Assembly (NCBI GenBank): GCA_026389055.1
Contig: JAPLIO010000219.1
Coordinates: 1-13,434, forward strand
Reading direction: 5' to 3'
DNA from: Candidatus Melainabacteria bacterium
Lineage (GTDB): Bacteria > Cyanobacteriota > Vampirovibrionia > Vampirovibrionales > JAJTHC01
DNA length: 13,434 nucleotides
The position numbers and the translations under genes are program-made. Below, in pieces: positions 1-6,123 of the stretch. A model generated the notes under the pieces. It saw only the letters and a program-made list of their open reading frames with translations. It was not told where the DNA came from and did not search any database. Numbering within the stretch: position 1 is the stretch's first letter; the number at the start of each line of letters is the position of its first letter.

Positions 1-578
1 CCTGAACTGCAGGCTACTTGGATGGTAAGCGTTGGGAAGGGGGATTGAGGCTCCCAGCCGATGAGGGTTAGAGCTTCTATGGTGATGGGCTTGGTGGGCA
101 ATTGTTCTTCGGGAATGATGATGCCTTGGTGGGCGTAGTGGTATAGTTTTTTGCCATTGAGGTGTACGGCGGAAAAGCGGGGTACCCGTTGTTGTTGTTC
201 GCCTAAAAAGCCTGTTAAAACCGCTTCTACCGCTTCTTTTGAAAGGCTTCTTAGTGCATCAATAGCTTGTGTGTCAGAAGTCCGTTCTGCTAAGGCTTCG
301 CCTTCGGCGTCTAGCGTGGTTGTTTCGTAGCCGAGCTGGAAGGTTGCTTGGTAGGCTTTTTTGTTGGGGAAGTGTTCAATTAGCCTTGTTGCGTTGCCTA
401 TGCAAACGGGTAGAACGCCCGTAGCCATAGGGTCTAACGTCCCGAGATGTCCGATTTTTTTGAGGTTAAAAATCTTGCGTAATTTCGCCACAACATCGTG
501 GCTGGTTAGCCCTTGTGGTTTGTTTATGTTGAGAACCCCGAAGAGTGCTGCTTTTTTTTGGGCTTCTAGGTTGTCCAT
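1..578 (-). CDS. truB: tRNA pseudouridine(55) synthase TruB, 3' end cut by window edge
   Basis: TruB isomerises U55 to pseudouridine in the T-loop of most tRNAs; it is cytoplasmic. I translated the minus strand from ATG at 578 and found an open frame of 192 codons running off the left edge. It begins MDNLEAQKKAALFGVLNINK, the usual TruB opening strand (GvLninKPqGlTSHDvV). The catalytic motif GHLGTLDPMATGVLPV follows, with D49 as the expected nucleophile. Further on are the family blocks RVPRFSAVHLNGKKLYHYA (normally QvPP.ySAvk..GkrlYe.A) and PITIEALTL. TruB is usually about 300 residues, so roughly the last third (PUA-like tail) is missing. A GGAAAG ribosome binding site lies at 590-595. It is the last visible gene of an rpmB-rpmG-truB run, with a large inverted repeat just upstream that may end or slow transcription. 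Confidence 0.95.
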   Translation of the reverse strand, partial: MDNLEAQKKAALFGVLNINKPQGLTSHDVVAKLRKIFNLKKIGHLGTLDPMATGVLPVCIGNATRLIEHFPNKKAYQATFQLGYETTTLDAEGEALAERTSDTQAIDALRSLSKEAVEAVLTGFLGEQQQRVPRFSAVHLNGKKLYHYAHQGIIIPEEQLPTKPITIEALTLIGWEPQSPFPTLTIQVACSS

Positions 579-598
579 TGGTTTATTATCTTTCCAGT

Positions 599-662
599 AA
601 AATAGGTTTGCGATGGGTGTTTAATAGCGTGGTGTATCAAACAGTTTTCGCAAACCTATTTT
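599..662 (-). terminator. 15-bp perfect inverted repeat between rpmG and truB; terminator or leader hairpin
   Basis: Bases 599-613 (AAAATAGGTTTGCGA) are exactly repeated in reverse complement at 648-662, separated by 34 nt. Read on the minus strand the hairpin follows rpmG by about 30 nt, ends in TTTT, and finishes 4 nt before the truB ribosome binding site at 590-595. It could be a weak intrinsic terminator that lowers truB expression relative to the ribosomal protein genes, or a structure affecting truB translation. The long loop and short T run are unusual for a standard terminator, and the ends of the stem are AT-rich. Confidence 0.5.
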
Positions 663-692
663 GTTAAGTATTTTAGAGGAAGAGAAAAAAGC

Positions 693-860
693 TTACTTTT
701 TTTCTTCGCGGTACAATACACGTTTCATCACTAATGGATCATACTTGGTTAATTCCATCCGATTAGGGGTATTGCGTTTGTTTTTACGAGTATGGTACAT
801 GTGGCCGCTTTCGGTACTTTTTAAGCGGATGATTTGTGCACCTTTATCTTTTTTTGCCAT
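693..860 (-). CDS. rpmG: 50S ribosomal protein bL33
   Basis: This 55-residue protein was read on the minus strand from ATG at 860. It starts MAKKDKGAQIIRLKSTESGH and continues through YHTRKNKRNTPNRMELTKYDPL to the end VLYREEKK, a full-length match to bL33 of the large ribosomal subunit. It contains no cysteine, so it is the zinc-independent (C-minus) form. A GGAGA ribosome binding site lies 11 nt upstream. It is 28 nt downstream of rpmB, and the rpmB-rpmG pairing is a common bacterial arrangement. Basic composition and size fit the family exactly. Confidence 0.96.
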   Translation of the reverse strand: MAKKDKGAQIIRLKSTESGHMYHTRKNKRNTPNRMELTKYDPLVMKRVLYREEKK

Positions 861-888
861 GATGTGAAGAGTCTCCGAAAACTAAGGT

Positions 889-1134
889 TTAAACTTTTAA
901 TGCGTCTTGTAGGGTGGTGTTGTACTGCTTAAGGGCAGATTCCAACCCGATTTTTGTGGCTAATTTAATAACCCTTGTGCAAACACGCAAACGAACGAAG
1001 CGTTTTTCGCCTTCTAACCAAAAGCGTTTTAGCTGAAGGTTGGGTTCTTGCCTGCGGTTGTGTTTCTTGTTTGAAAAGCTGATTTTTCTTGCTTTAAGTG
1101 GTTTTTTGCCAGAAACGGCACATTCTTTTGACAT
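889..1134 (-). CDS. rpmB: 50S ribosomal protein bL28
   Basis: An 81-residue large-subunit ribosomal protein. It begins MSKECAVSGKKPLKARKISF, followed by NKKHNRRQEPNLQLKRFW and GEKRFVRLRVCTRVIKLATK, the characteristic bL28 blocks (cxvtGkkp, PNLq..rfw...ekrfvrlrv). The reading frame actually opens with four ATG codons in a row (1143, 1140, 1137, 1134). I chose the last because family members normally start M-S-x-x-C. The nearest Shine-Dalgarno-like AAGGA is 14 nt before the first ATG, so initiation at any of the four is possible and the start is uncertain by up to three residues. It is first in the rpmB-rpmG-truB run, and a promoter candidate lies about 125 nt upstream. Confidence 0.94.
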   Translation of the reverse strand: MSKECAVSGKKPLKARKISFSNKKHNRRQEPNLQLKRFWLEGEKRFVRLRVCTRVIKLATKIGLESALKQYNTTLQDALKV

Positions 1135-1266
1135 CATCATCATAACGGGTATAGCATTCCTTGTAACAAGTAGGAAGAGGGAAGAAAATATGAACGCTCA
1201 ACTGCTTGGGTTGAAAGCAGGGACGAAAAACTTGAGATGAATAGCGTGAATCATCAATTAGATTGT

Positions 1267-1295
1267 ATCATATGCAAAGCAAAGTGAAAGTGCAA
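1267..1295 (-). promoter_or_regulatory. Candidate sigma70-type promoter for rpmB-rpmG-truB
   Basis: On the minus strand TTGCAC (1290-1295) is followed after exactly 17 nt by TATGAT (1267-1272, five of six matches to the -10 consensus). It lies in the gap between aroH and rpmB and points at rpmB, predicting a 5' leader of roughly 125 nt. The -35 match is only partial. Confidence 0.5.
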
Positions 1296-1334
1296 GTCTT
1301 TCCTGATGAAGTTACTTCGTTTGTTTACCATATG

Positions 1335-1754
1335 TTACACGGTTGTGGGGTCTCCGCATCGGTCTGGGCGAAGGAGTTGGGCGTTATTTTGGTAAATATG
1401 CGTTAGTTGTTGCGGTGTTTTTTTGGTGTAGAACTGGATGAGTACCCGAATAATTTGGGTCGGTAGCCCTTCGATGGTGGGTTCAACGCTGGTGAATAGA
1501 GCCACATGTTGCCATGGTAGGGTTTGGCGGGCTACTTTGGCTGGGGAAATGGCGTGTAGGTCATCGGTTAGCGTGAAGAAGACGGTGCAAATATCGTTAG
1601 GGGCGATGTTGTTGGCTTCTACTAGGGCTAACAATAGGGCTGAAACGGCTGCTTGGTGGGCTTCTGGGGTATCCACTTCAACGCTGGTTGCCCCTCTTAC
1701 GCTTCGTAATAGCCAGCCACTAGGGGTTTCGGTGGGGGAGGATTGCTGTTGCAT
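1335..1754 (-). CDS. aroH: Chorismate mutase, AroH type
   Basis: AroH chorismate mutase converts chorismate to prephenate, the committed step to phenylalanine and tyrosine. The 139-residue size and blocks match the trimeric Bacillus subtilis type: SVRGATSVEVDT at 18-29 (R20 equals the active-site Arg7), FFTLTDDLHAISPAKVAR at 59-76 (R76 equals Arg63), E91 (Glu78), IIRVL with R103 (Arg90), HIYQNNAQLLRPD with Y121 (Tyr108). The residue aligned with B. subtilis Cys75 is threonine. There is an N-terminal extension of about 13 residues and a short tail. AAGGA sits 9 nt before ATG 1754, a clear ribosome binding site. The gene lies 32 nt downstream of the peroxiredoxin gene on the same strand, probably on one transcript; no functional link between the two is evident. 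Confidence 0.92.
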   Translation of the reverse strand: MQQQSSPTETPSGWLLRSVRGATSVEVDTPEAHQAAVSALLLALVEANNIAPNDICTVFFTLTDDLHAISPAKVARQTLPWQHVALFTSVEPTIEGLPTQIIRVLIQFYTKKTPQQLTHIYQNNAQLLRPDRCGDPTTV

Positions 1755-1786
1755 TGGTTGGTTCCTTCTGTTTTAACATTCTATCC

Positions 1787-2389
1787 TTAAAAGGCGTGAA
1801 ACTTGGATGTACTTGTTTTCAAATAATCAATAACCCAAATAGGATCACTATCGCTTGGAAATACGGGGTAGTGAACAGAAACAATTTCTCCCTCTTTAGC
1901 AATCAGAGTTAATCGTTTCAATAAAACTTGACCCTCCACTGTAAAGGTAGGCAAGTTCAATGCTTGTTGAAATTTGAAATCGCTATCGCTTACTACTGGA
2001 AAAGGTAATTGTAGCCTTTCTGTCATTTCTTTTTGGTAATTTGTTGCTTGGACGCTTAAACCAAGCACGTCCGCTTTTAGGGCTTTTATTTCTTGATAGT
2101 GATCTCTAAACGAACAACTCTGGGGGGTACAGCCTCTAGCTCCAGGAATTTGATCCCAACCCGTGGGCAGGGGAACATTGGGTTTACCCGTCATGGGATA
2201 GCAGTAGATAACTAAGAAATTTTTAAACGAGGTCAGATTTATTGAAGATCCATTAGTCGATAACAGTGATAGATTAGGCAAGTGCAAACCTATCAGGTGG
2301 TTAGCAGCACCGTCGTCTGGAGGAATGGGTAAATTGTTGGGTGTTTGGGTTAAATCAACCATAAACGTCTCATTTTTTAAAGATTGCAT
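1787..2389 (-). CDS. Thiol peroxidase, AhpC/TSA-Bcp-like peroxiredoxin
   Basis: A 200-residue thioredoxin-fold protein predicted to reduce hydrogen peroxide or organic hydroperoxides through a reactive cysteine. The core is LVIYCYPMTGKPNV (59-72) followed by IPGARGCTPQSCSFRDHY (81-98). The GCT-x-x-x-C-x-FRD block matches the Bcp/PrxQ active site, so C87 is the likely peroxidatic and C92 the likely resolving cysteine. Between the YP of the first strand and the cysteine lies an insertion (about 66-83) longer than in classical Bcp. VLGLSVQ and FPVVSDSDFKFQQAL are further peroxiredoxin blocks. No signal peptide, so cytoplasmic. An in-frame ATG at 2362 is an alternative start; neither has a strong ribosome binding site. 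It probably heads a transcript with aroH and diverges from the response regulator gene. Confidence 0.85.
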   Translation of the reverse strand: MQSLKNETFMVDLTQTPNNLPIPPDDGAANHLIGLHLPNLSLLSTNGSSINLTSFKNFLVIYCYPMTGKPNVPLPTGWDQIPGARGCTPQSCSFRDHYQEIKALKADVLGLSVQATNYQKEMTERLQLPFPVVSDSDFKFQQALNLPTFTVEGQVLLKRLTLIAKEGEIVSVHYPVFPSDSDPIWVIDYLKTSTSKFHAF

Positions 2390-2402
2390 CTACTTAATAG
2401 TC

Positions 2403-2431
2403 TTGTACTAATAGCCTATCAATAATACAAT
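2403..2431 (+). promoter_or_regulatory. Candidate promoter for the two-component operon
   Basis: TTGTAC (2403-2408), a 17-nt spacer, then TACAAT (2426-2431, five of six matches to the -10 consensus). It lies between the divergent peroxiredoxin and response regulator genes and predicts a leader of about 40 nt before ATG 2477. Confidence 0.5.
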
Positions 2432-2448
2432 GAACAAGAAGCCGTCAA
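2422..2448 (-). promoter_or_regulatory. Weak candidate promoter for peroxiredoxin-aroH
   Basis: On the minus strand TTGACG (2443-2448) precedes TATTAT (2422-2427) with a spacer of only 15 nt. It overlaps the plus-strand candidate promoter, so the two transcripts could interfere or share a regulator. The short spacer makes this uncertain. Confidence 0.3.
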
Positions 2449-2476
2449 GAAAAAAACTGAAAGAACTATCTCTCCC

Positions 2477-3268
2477 ATGGTTATTCAACTGCTGGTTGTC
2501 GATGATGACCCTGATATTTTAGCCCTCATGCAAATGGATTTTGAACTGATGGGGTTTGATGTTAAAACCGCCACCAATGGCGTTGAAGCCCTCAAACACC
2601 TTGAAGGCACCAGCCCGTTTGACGTAATTTTGCTGGATGTGATGATGCCTAAAATGGACGGCTACGAAGTCTGCAAACGCATGCGGTTGCTCTCTCATCG
2701 GGAGGAAACGCCGGTTATTTTGCTCACTGCCAAAGGGCAATTGGAAGATAAGGTCAAAGGCTTCCATGCAGGGGCGGATGACTACCTTGTCAAACCCTTT
2801 GAATTCCAAGAATTGATGGTTCGTATGCGAGCCCTCCTCCGCCGTTCGGGCAAGTTGGCTCAGCTCAAACAGGGCGGAGCAAGCACCCCCACCGTGAAAG
2901 TAACCGATACCGCCAAAACCCCACCCGTCGATGAAAACTTGGGGTTTGGAGCGTTACGCTTGTTGCCAAAATCATTGGAGATTTTGGTGTTTGATGAACT
3001 CAAACGCCTAACCCCCACGGAATTTGAAATTCTTTATTGCCTCATGCAACACCTTAACGAACCTGTCCCCTTGGGTGTTTTGCTGAAAGAAGTTTGGGGC
3101 TACGAAGCCGATGAAGACGTGCGAATGTTGCGGGTGCATGTGGGTGGCTTACGCAATAAAATTGAACCCAACCCGAAGCAACCCACGTTTGTGCAAACCG
3201 TCAACCATGTGGGGTATAAATTAGTGCTGGATAAAACCATGACCAAACCCCAAACCGCAGAGGCTTAA
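2477..3268 (+). CDS. OmpR-family DNA-binding response regulator
   Basis: The output half of a two-component system: a receiver domain phosphorylated by the adjacent kinase, then a winged-helix DNA-binding domain. The receiver spans residues 1-122 with acidic triad DDD 9-11, phosphoacceptor D54 in VILLDVMMPKMDG, T84 (LLTAKG) and K106 (DDYLVKPF). A linker of about 35 residues rich in T, K, P and Q (125-160) is longer than usual. The C-terminal OmpR/PhoB domain runs from about 162 to 253, with LTPTEFEILYCLM, LKEVWGYEADEDVRMLRVHVGGLRNKIEP and a closing FVQTVNHVGYKL hairpin. The kinase gene starts 5 nt after its stop, a clear cognate pair. Target genes are unknown. The best general resemblance is to RpaB/ManR-like regulators, but I cannot assign an orthologue. 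Confidence 0.93.
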   Translation: MVIQLLVVDDDPDILALMQMDFELMGFDVKTATNGVEALKHLEGTSPFDVILLDVMMPKMDGYEVCKRMRLLSHREETPVILLTAKGQLEDKVKGFHAGADDYLVKPFEFQELMVRMRALLRRSGKLAQLKQGGASTPTVKVTDTAKTPPVDENLGFGALRLLPKSLEILVFDELKRLTPTEFEILYCLMQHLNEPVPLGVLLKEVWGYEADEDVRMLRVHVGGLRNKIEPNPKQPTFVQTVNHVGYKLVLDKTMTKPQTAEA

Positions 3269-3273
3269 CCCCC

Positions 3274-5301
3274 TTGTTCGCTGAAAAAAGACCGTCTCCT
3301 TCCTCTCAAAAACGCAAGAATCGAATTCGTAGTTGGTGGCGAGCGGTTTTATCGTTTTACCCTCAAAAACCGACTTCGTTGGCTTGGTTTAAAACCCGCC
3401 CTCGGTTTTACCAACAGCTGATTTTACTGCTAGTGGTGGCGGTTTTAACTCCCTTGGCTATTTTGAGCCTTTGGCTTTATGATATTAACGATACGGCGTT
3501 ACGCAGGCAAATGAATGAAGTGGTTACTACTTTTCACCAGAACACCTTGAACGATTTACAAACGGGGTTGGAAGGGCTGGCAACCCAAGCGGAACAATCT
3601 GCCAAAGTTGTTTCGGTTTTTGAACGAACGGCAGGCACTCGGGGGCGGTTGCCTTCTGCTAACCAGCTGAATGAGTGGCTTTTGGCGTTGCCTGCTGAAA
3701 CGCAAACGGTGGCGGTTTGTACGGCACGTTTTGGCGAAAGTACCAACTTAGCCGTAGCAGCCCAATGGGCGACTAAAAAGCCCGTCAAATCGGCAGATTT
3801 ATCTTATTGGTGCCAGCAATCGGCTCAAGCTTTTAGCTTGAAGCCTTTTAGCTTGAAACATCGGGCGGTTTCGTGGTTAGCTTCGGTTGAAGCCTCAACG
3901 AATAATCCTGCCAATTTTATTGCTTTTCAACAGTTACGCTTTATTGTGGCCACCCCACAACAGGGTTCTTCGTATACGCTGGTGCAGATTATTGAACCCA
4001 CGGCGTCGGTTCGGCAATTTCAGGCGTATCAACAGCAGTGGGCTGGGGCTTTTACGCTTTATAATCTGGCAACAAAGCAGGTTATAGGCACACCTAAAAG
4101 CTTTTTACTGCCTTCTCTCGTGCAAAAATCGTTGGTGAAATTAGGCGTCGGTAAAAGCCAAGTGTTGAATTGGAAAGATGATGCTACCGACAAGAAACGC
4201 ACGGTCATCATCGCTAAATTGCCCACTTCCCCTTGGGTTGTTTTGCTGGAAGCGGCGAATTATACCAATCGGTCTTCGTTAGACCAAGCTCGGATTAAGA
4301 CGTTTATTCTCATTGGTGTTAGCTTTGCGGTGAGCATGCTGTTAGGCTTGTTTTATATTTTCGGGATTATTCGCAACTTCCGCCAGCTGATTAAAGGCAT
4401 CAAGGCGATGGCTCAAGGCAACTATAACCGACGCATCCGCCTCATTCGCAACTGGGCGACTCCCTTTGAAATTATTTACGTTACGGGCGAATTTAACCGT
4501 ATGGGGCGGAGAATTTCCGAACAGTGGGGGTTAATTCAGCAGGCGAACCAAGCTTTGGCGAAGCTCGATGAGATGAAATCTAACTTGATAGATACGGTTA
4601 GCCATGAATTGCGGACGCCGTTGATGAATATTCAAGGCTATACGTCTCAGCTTATGCGGCACCACGAAGGCTTTTCGGGCGAACAACGGTTGAAGCATTT
4701 GAAAACCATTCGCCAGCAAACCAAACGCTTAGAACGCTTGGTGGAAGATTTGTTGGTGATTCCAGATTTAGACCGCCAATCGCTTCGTATTTACCTAGAA
4801 CCGCTGGTGGTGGAAGCCTTGGTGGAACAGACGGTGGCGTTATTCCCTGAAAATAAGCAGGAACGGTTGCAAATTAACTGGCAGTTACCTGAAGGGGTTG
4901 TTGCAGAAACGGTGGAATTGCTGGCGGATGCGGCGAGGCTGGAGCAGGTGTTGGTTAATTTAATTGAAAATGCGTTTAAGTATAGTCGGCTACCTGAATC
5001 TGATTCAGTCGTTTTGAGTGTTTCTATTGAAGAGCGGTTGACGGCGGAACTGGGGGAGCGGTGGGTTCGGTTTTCGGTTGAAAACCAGTGCGAACCGATG
5101 CCTAATGGGGTGTTGCAGGGGTTGTTTGAGAAGTTTAAGCGCTTGGATGAAAGCTTGACTCGCACTACTAGGGGGAGTGGGTTGGGCTTGTTTATTGCCA
5201 AAGCCTTAACAGAAGCGATGGGTGGCGAAATTGGCTTGGCTTACCATGCGGAACAATCGACGTTTGAAGCCTTTATTCAGTTACCTTTAGTGCATTTGTA
5301 A
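3274..5301 (+). CDS. Membrane sensor histidine kinase
   Basis: A 675-residue sensor kinase, presumably phosphorylating the upstream regulator. It starts with TTG 5 nt after the previous stop; AGAGG inside the end of that gene can serve as ribosome binding site, and the first membrane segment rules out the later ATG. Order: basic N-terminal tail 1-45; transmembrane 47-69; extracytoplasmic sensor about 70-342, ending in a Cache-like strand (SPWVVLLEA); transmembrane 344-366; HAMP about 367-420; HisKA with phosphoacceptor H444 in SHELRTPLMN; HATPase from about 505 with the N box VLVNLIENAFKYS (N566) and G2 box RGSGLGLFIAKA. The G1 box is degenerate: the usual DxGxG is replaced by ENQCEPMP (604-611). 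The signal sensed cannot be read from sequence. Confidence 0.9.
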   Translation: MFAEKRPSPSSQKRKNRIRSWWRAVLSFYPQKPTSLAWFKTRPRFYQQLILLLVVAVLTPLAILSLWLYDINDTALRRQMNEVVTTFHQNTLNDLQTGLEGLATQAEQSAKVVSVFERTAGTRGRLPSANQLNEWLLALPAETQTVAVCTARFGESTNLAVAAQWATKKPVKSADLSYWCQQSAQAFSLKPFSLKHRAVSWLASVEASTNNPANFIAFQQLRFIVATPQQGSSYTLVQIIEPTASVRQFQAYQQQWAGAFTLYNLATKQVIGTPKSFLLPSLVQKSLVKLGVGKSQVLNWKDDATDKKRTVIIAKLPTSPWVVLLEAANYTNRSSLDQARIKTFILIGVSFAVSMLLGLFYIFGIIRNFRQLIKGIKAMAQGNYNRRIRLIRNWATPFEIIYVTGEFNRMGRRISEQWGLIQQANQALAKLDEMKSNLIDTVSHELRTPLMNIQGYTSQLMRHHEGFSGEQRLKHLKTIRQQTKRLERLVEDLLVIPDLDRQSLRIYLEPLVVEALVEQTVALFPENKQERLQINWQLPEGVVAETVELLADAARLEQVLVNLIENAFKYSRLPESDSVVLSVSIEERLTAELGERWVRFSVENQCEPMPNGVLQGLFEKFKRLDESLTRTTRGSGLGLFIAKALTEAMGGEIGLAYHAEQSTFEAFIQLPLVHL

Positions 5302-5399
5302 CGGTTTGGCACGAAACGGGTGCTTCATGGGTTTTATGCTTTTGATAATCGATTGAGGGGCTATTGGTAATAATATATAGGATATAAAGGGGCTTATAC

Positions 5400-6047
5400 A
5401 TGAGTTATTCACTGAATTTTTATAACGTTAGCAATAATGGTACCGTTGCTACACCACGCAAGGCGATGGAAGCAAAGGACGTTCAAGGTATTAACCCTTT
5501 TGAGATGCTGGATAAAATGGACGCTCAATCTGCTCATTTGCAGGCGTTGAGTCATAGTGCTGAGACTACCCCTCTGCAAAAAATGGAGCTAGAGAAGGCT
5601 AAACAGCGGTTAAAGCTGGCTCAATTAAAGCTTATAGGTGATCTCAATAATGAAATCCCTTCTTTACCAAGAGCTTCTAGTAAACAGGAAGACCCAACTT
5701 CGCCAAAGGCTATTTTGGCACGACAATTGGAAGAAAGAATTGCAATGATGGAACAGCGGAATGATCAGCTCAAAGGGAAGCTAGATACTAAGCCTTTCAA
5801 GGAGGGGACGACGGAACTAGGGGCTAATGCCCAAAAAGATGACGATTACACTACAGTTGGAGAGCATATCAATATGTTGCATCGTATTAAAAATGAAGAA
5901 GTAAAGCTGAGTCAATTGATGAAAAAACCCGAAACCACTGCAAGCCAAAAGCAACAAATGCAGGAAGCCAAAAATCGATTAAAAGGGGTAGAAGCGAAAA
6001 TGATGACTGCTATAGCCTCCTTAAGTTCCGACGAATCAGCCTCTTAA
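5400..6047 (+). CDS. Unrecognised helical protein with an internal duplication
   Basis: A 215-residue protein I do not recognise. It has no signal peptide, membrane segment or cysteine, and is rich in K, E, Q, M and A, so it should be mostly helical or coiled coil. Residues 36-77 and 159-200 align without gaps at a constant offset of 123, with 15 identities in 42 positions: the M-L opening, the L-x-x-L spacing, a shared E-T-T then Q-K, and A-K-x-R-L-K. Each copy looks like a helical hairpin with its turn at the ETT motif. Between them is another helix (103-127) and a low-complexity linker. The ribosome binding site AAAGGGG 8 nt before ATG 5400 is the strongest in the window; a weak promoter-like TTGAGG / TATAGG pair (17-nt spacer) lies at 5353-5381. 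It follows the kinase on the same strand after 98 nt and may be unrelated to it. Confidence 0.75.
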   Translation: MSYSLNFYNVSNNGTVATPRKAMEAKDVQGINPFEMLDKMDAQSAHLQALSHSAETTPLQKMELEKAKQRLKLAQLKLIGDLNNEIPSLPRASSKQEDPTSPKAILARQLEERIAMMEQRNDQLKGKLDTKPFKEGTTELGANAQKDDDYTTVGEHINMLHRIKNEEVKLSQLMKKPETTASQKQQMQEAKNRLKGVEAKMMTAIASLSSDESAS

Positions 6048-6099
6048 AACAAAGAGAGAAAAGCTGGAAGATTTTTCGGCAACAAAGTTTTTTTAAGAG
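6041..6099 (+). terminator. Possible nested hairpin terminator after the helical protein
   Basis: CTCTTAAAA at 6041-6049 can pair with TTTTAAGAG at 6091-6099, enclosing a smaller stem GCTGGAA (6063-6069) with TTTCGGC (6074-6080, two G-T pairs, GATT loop). A run of seven T follows the inner stem after 7 nt. It lies at the junction of two convergent genes, where a terminator is expected, but neither stem is strong. Confidence 0.3.
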
Positions 6100-6123
6100 A
6101 GCGGGATAGGATGAAAAAACACC

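Noticed and set aside
361..600. Plus-strand frame of 79 codons opposite truB
   Set aside because: Shadow of the clear TruB coding sequence on the other strand.
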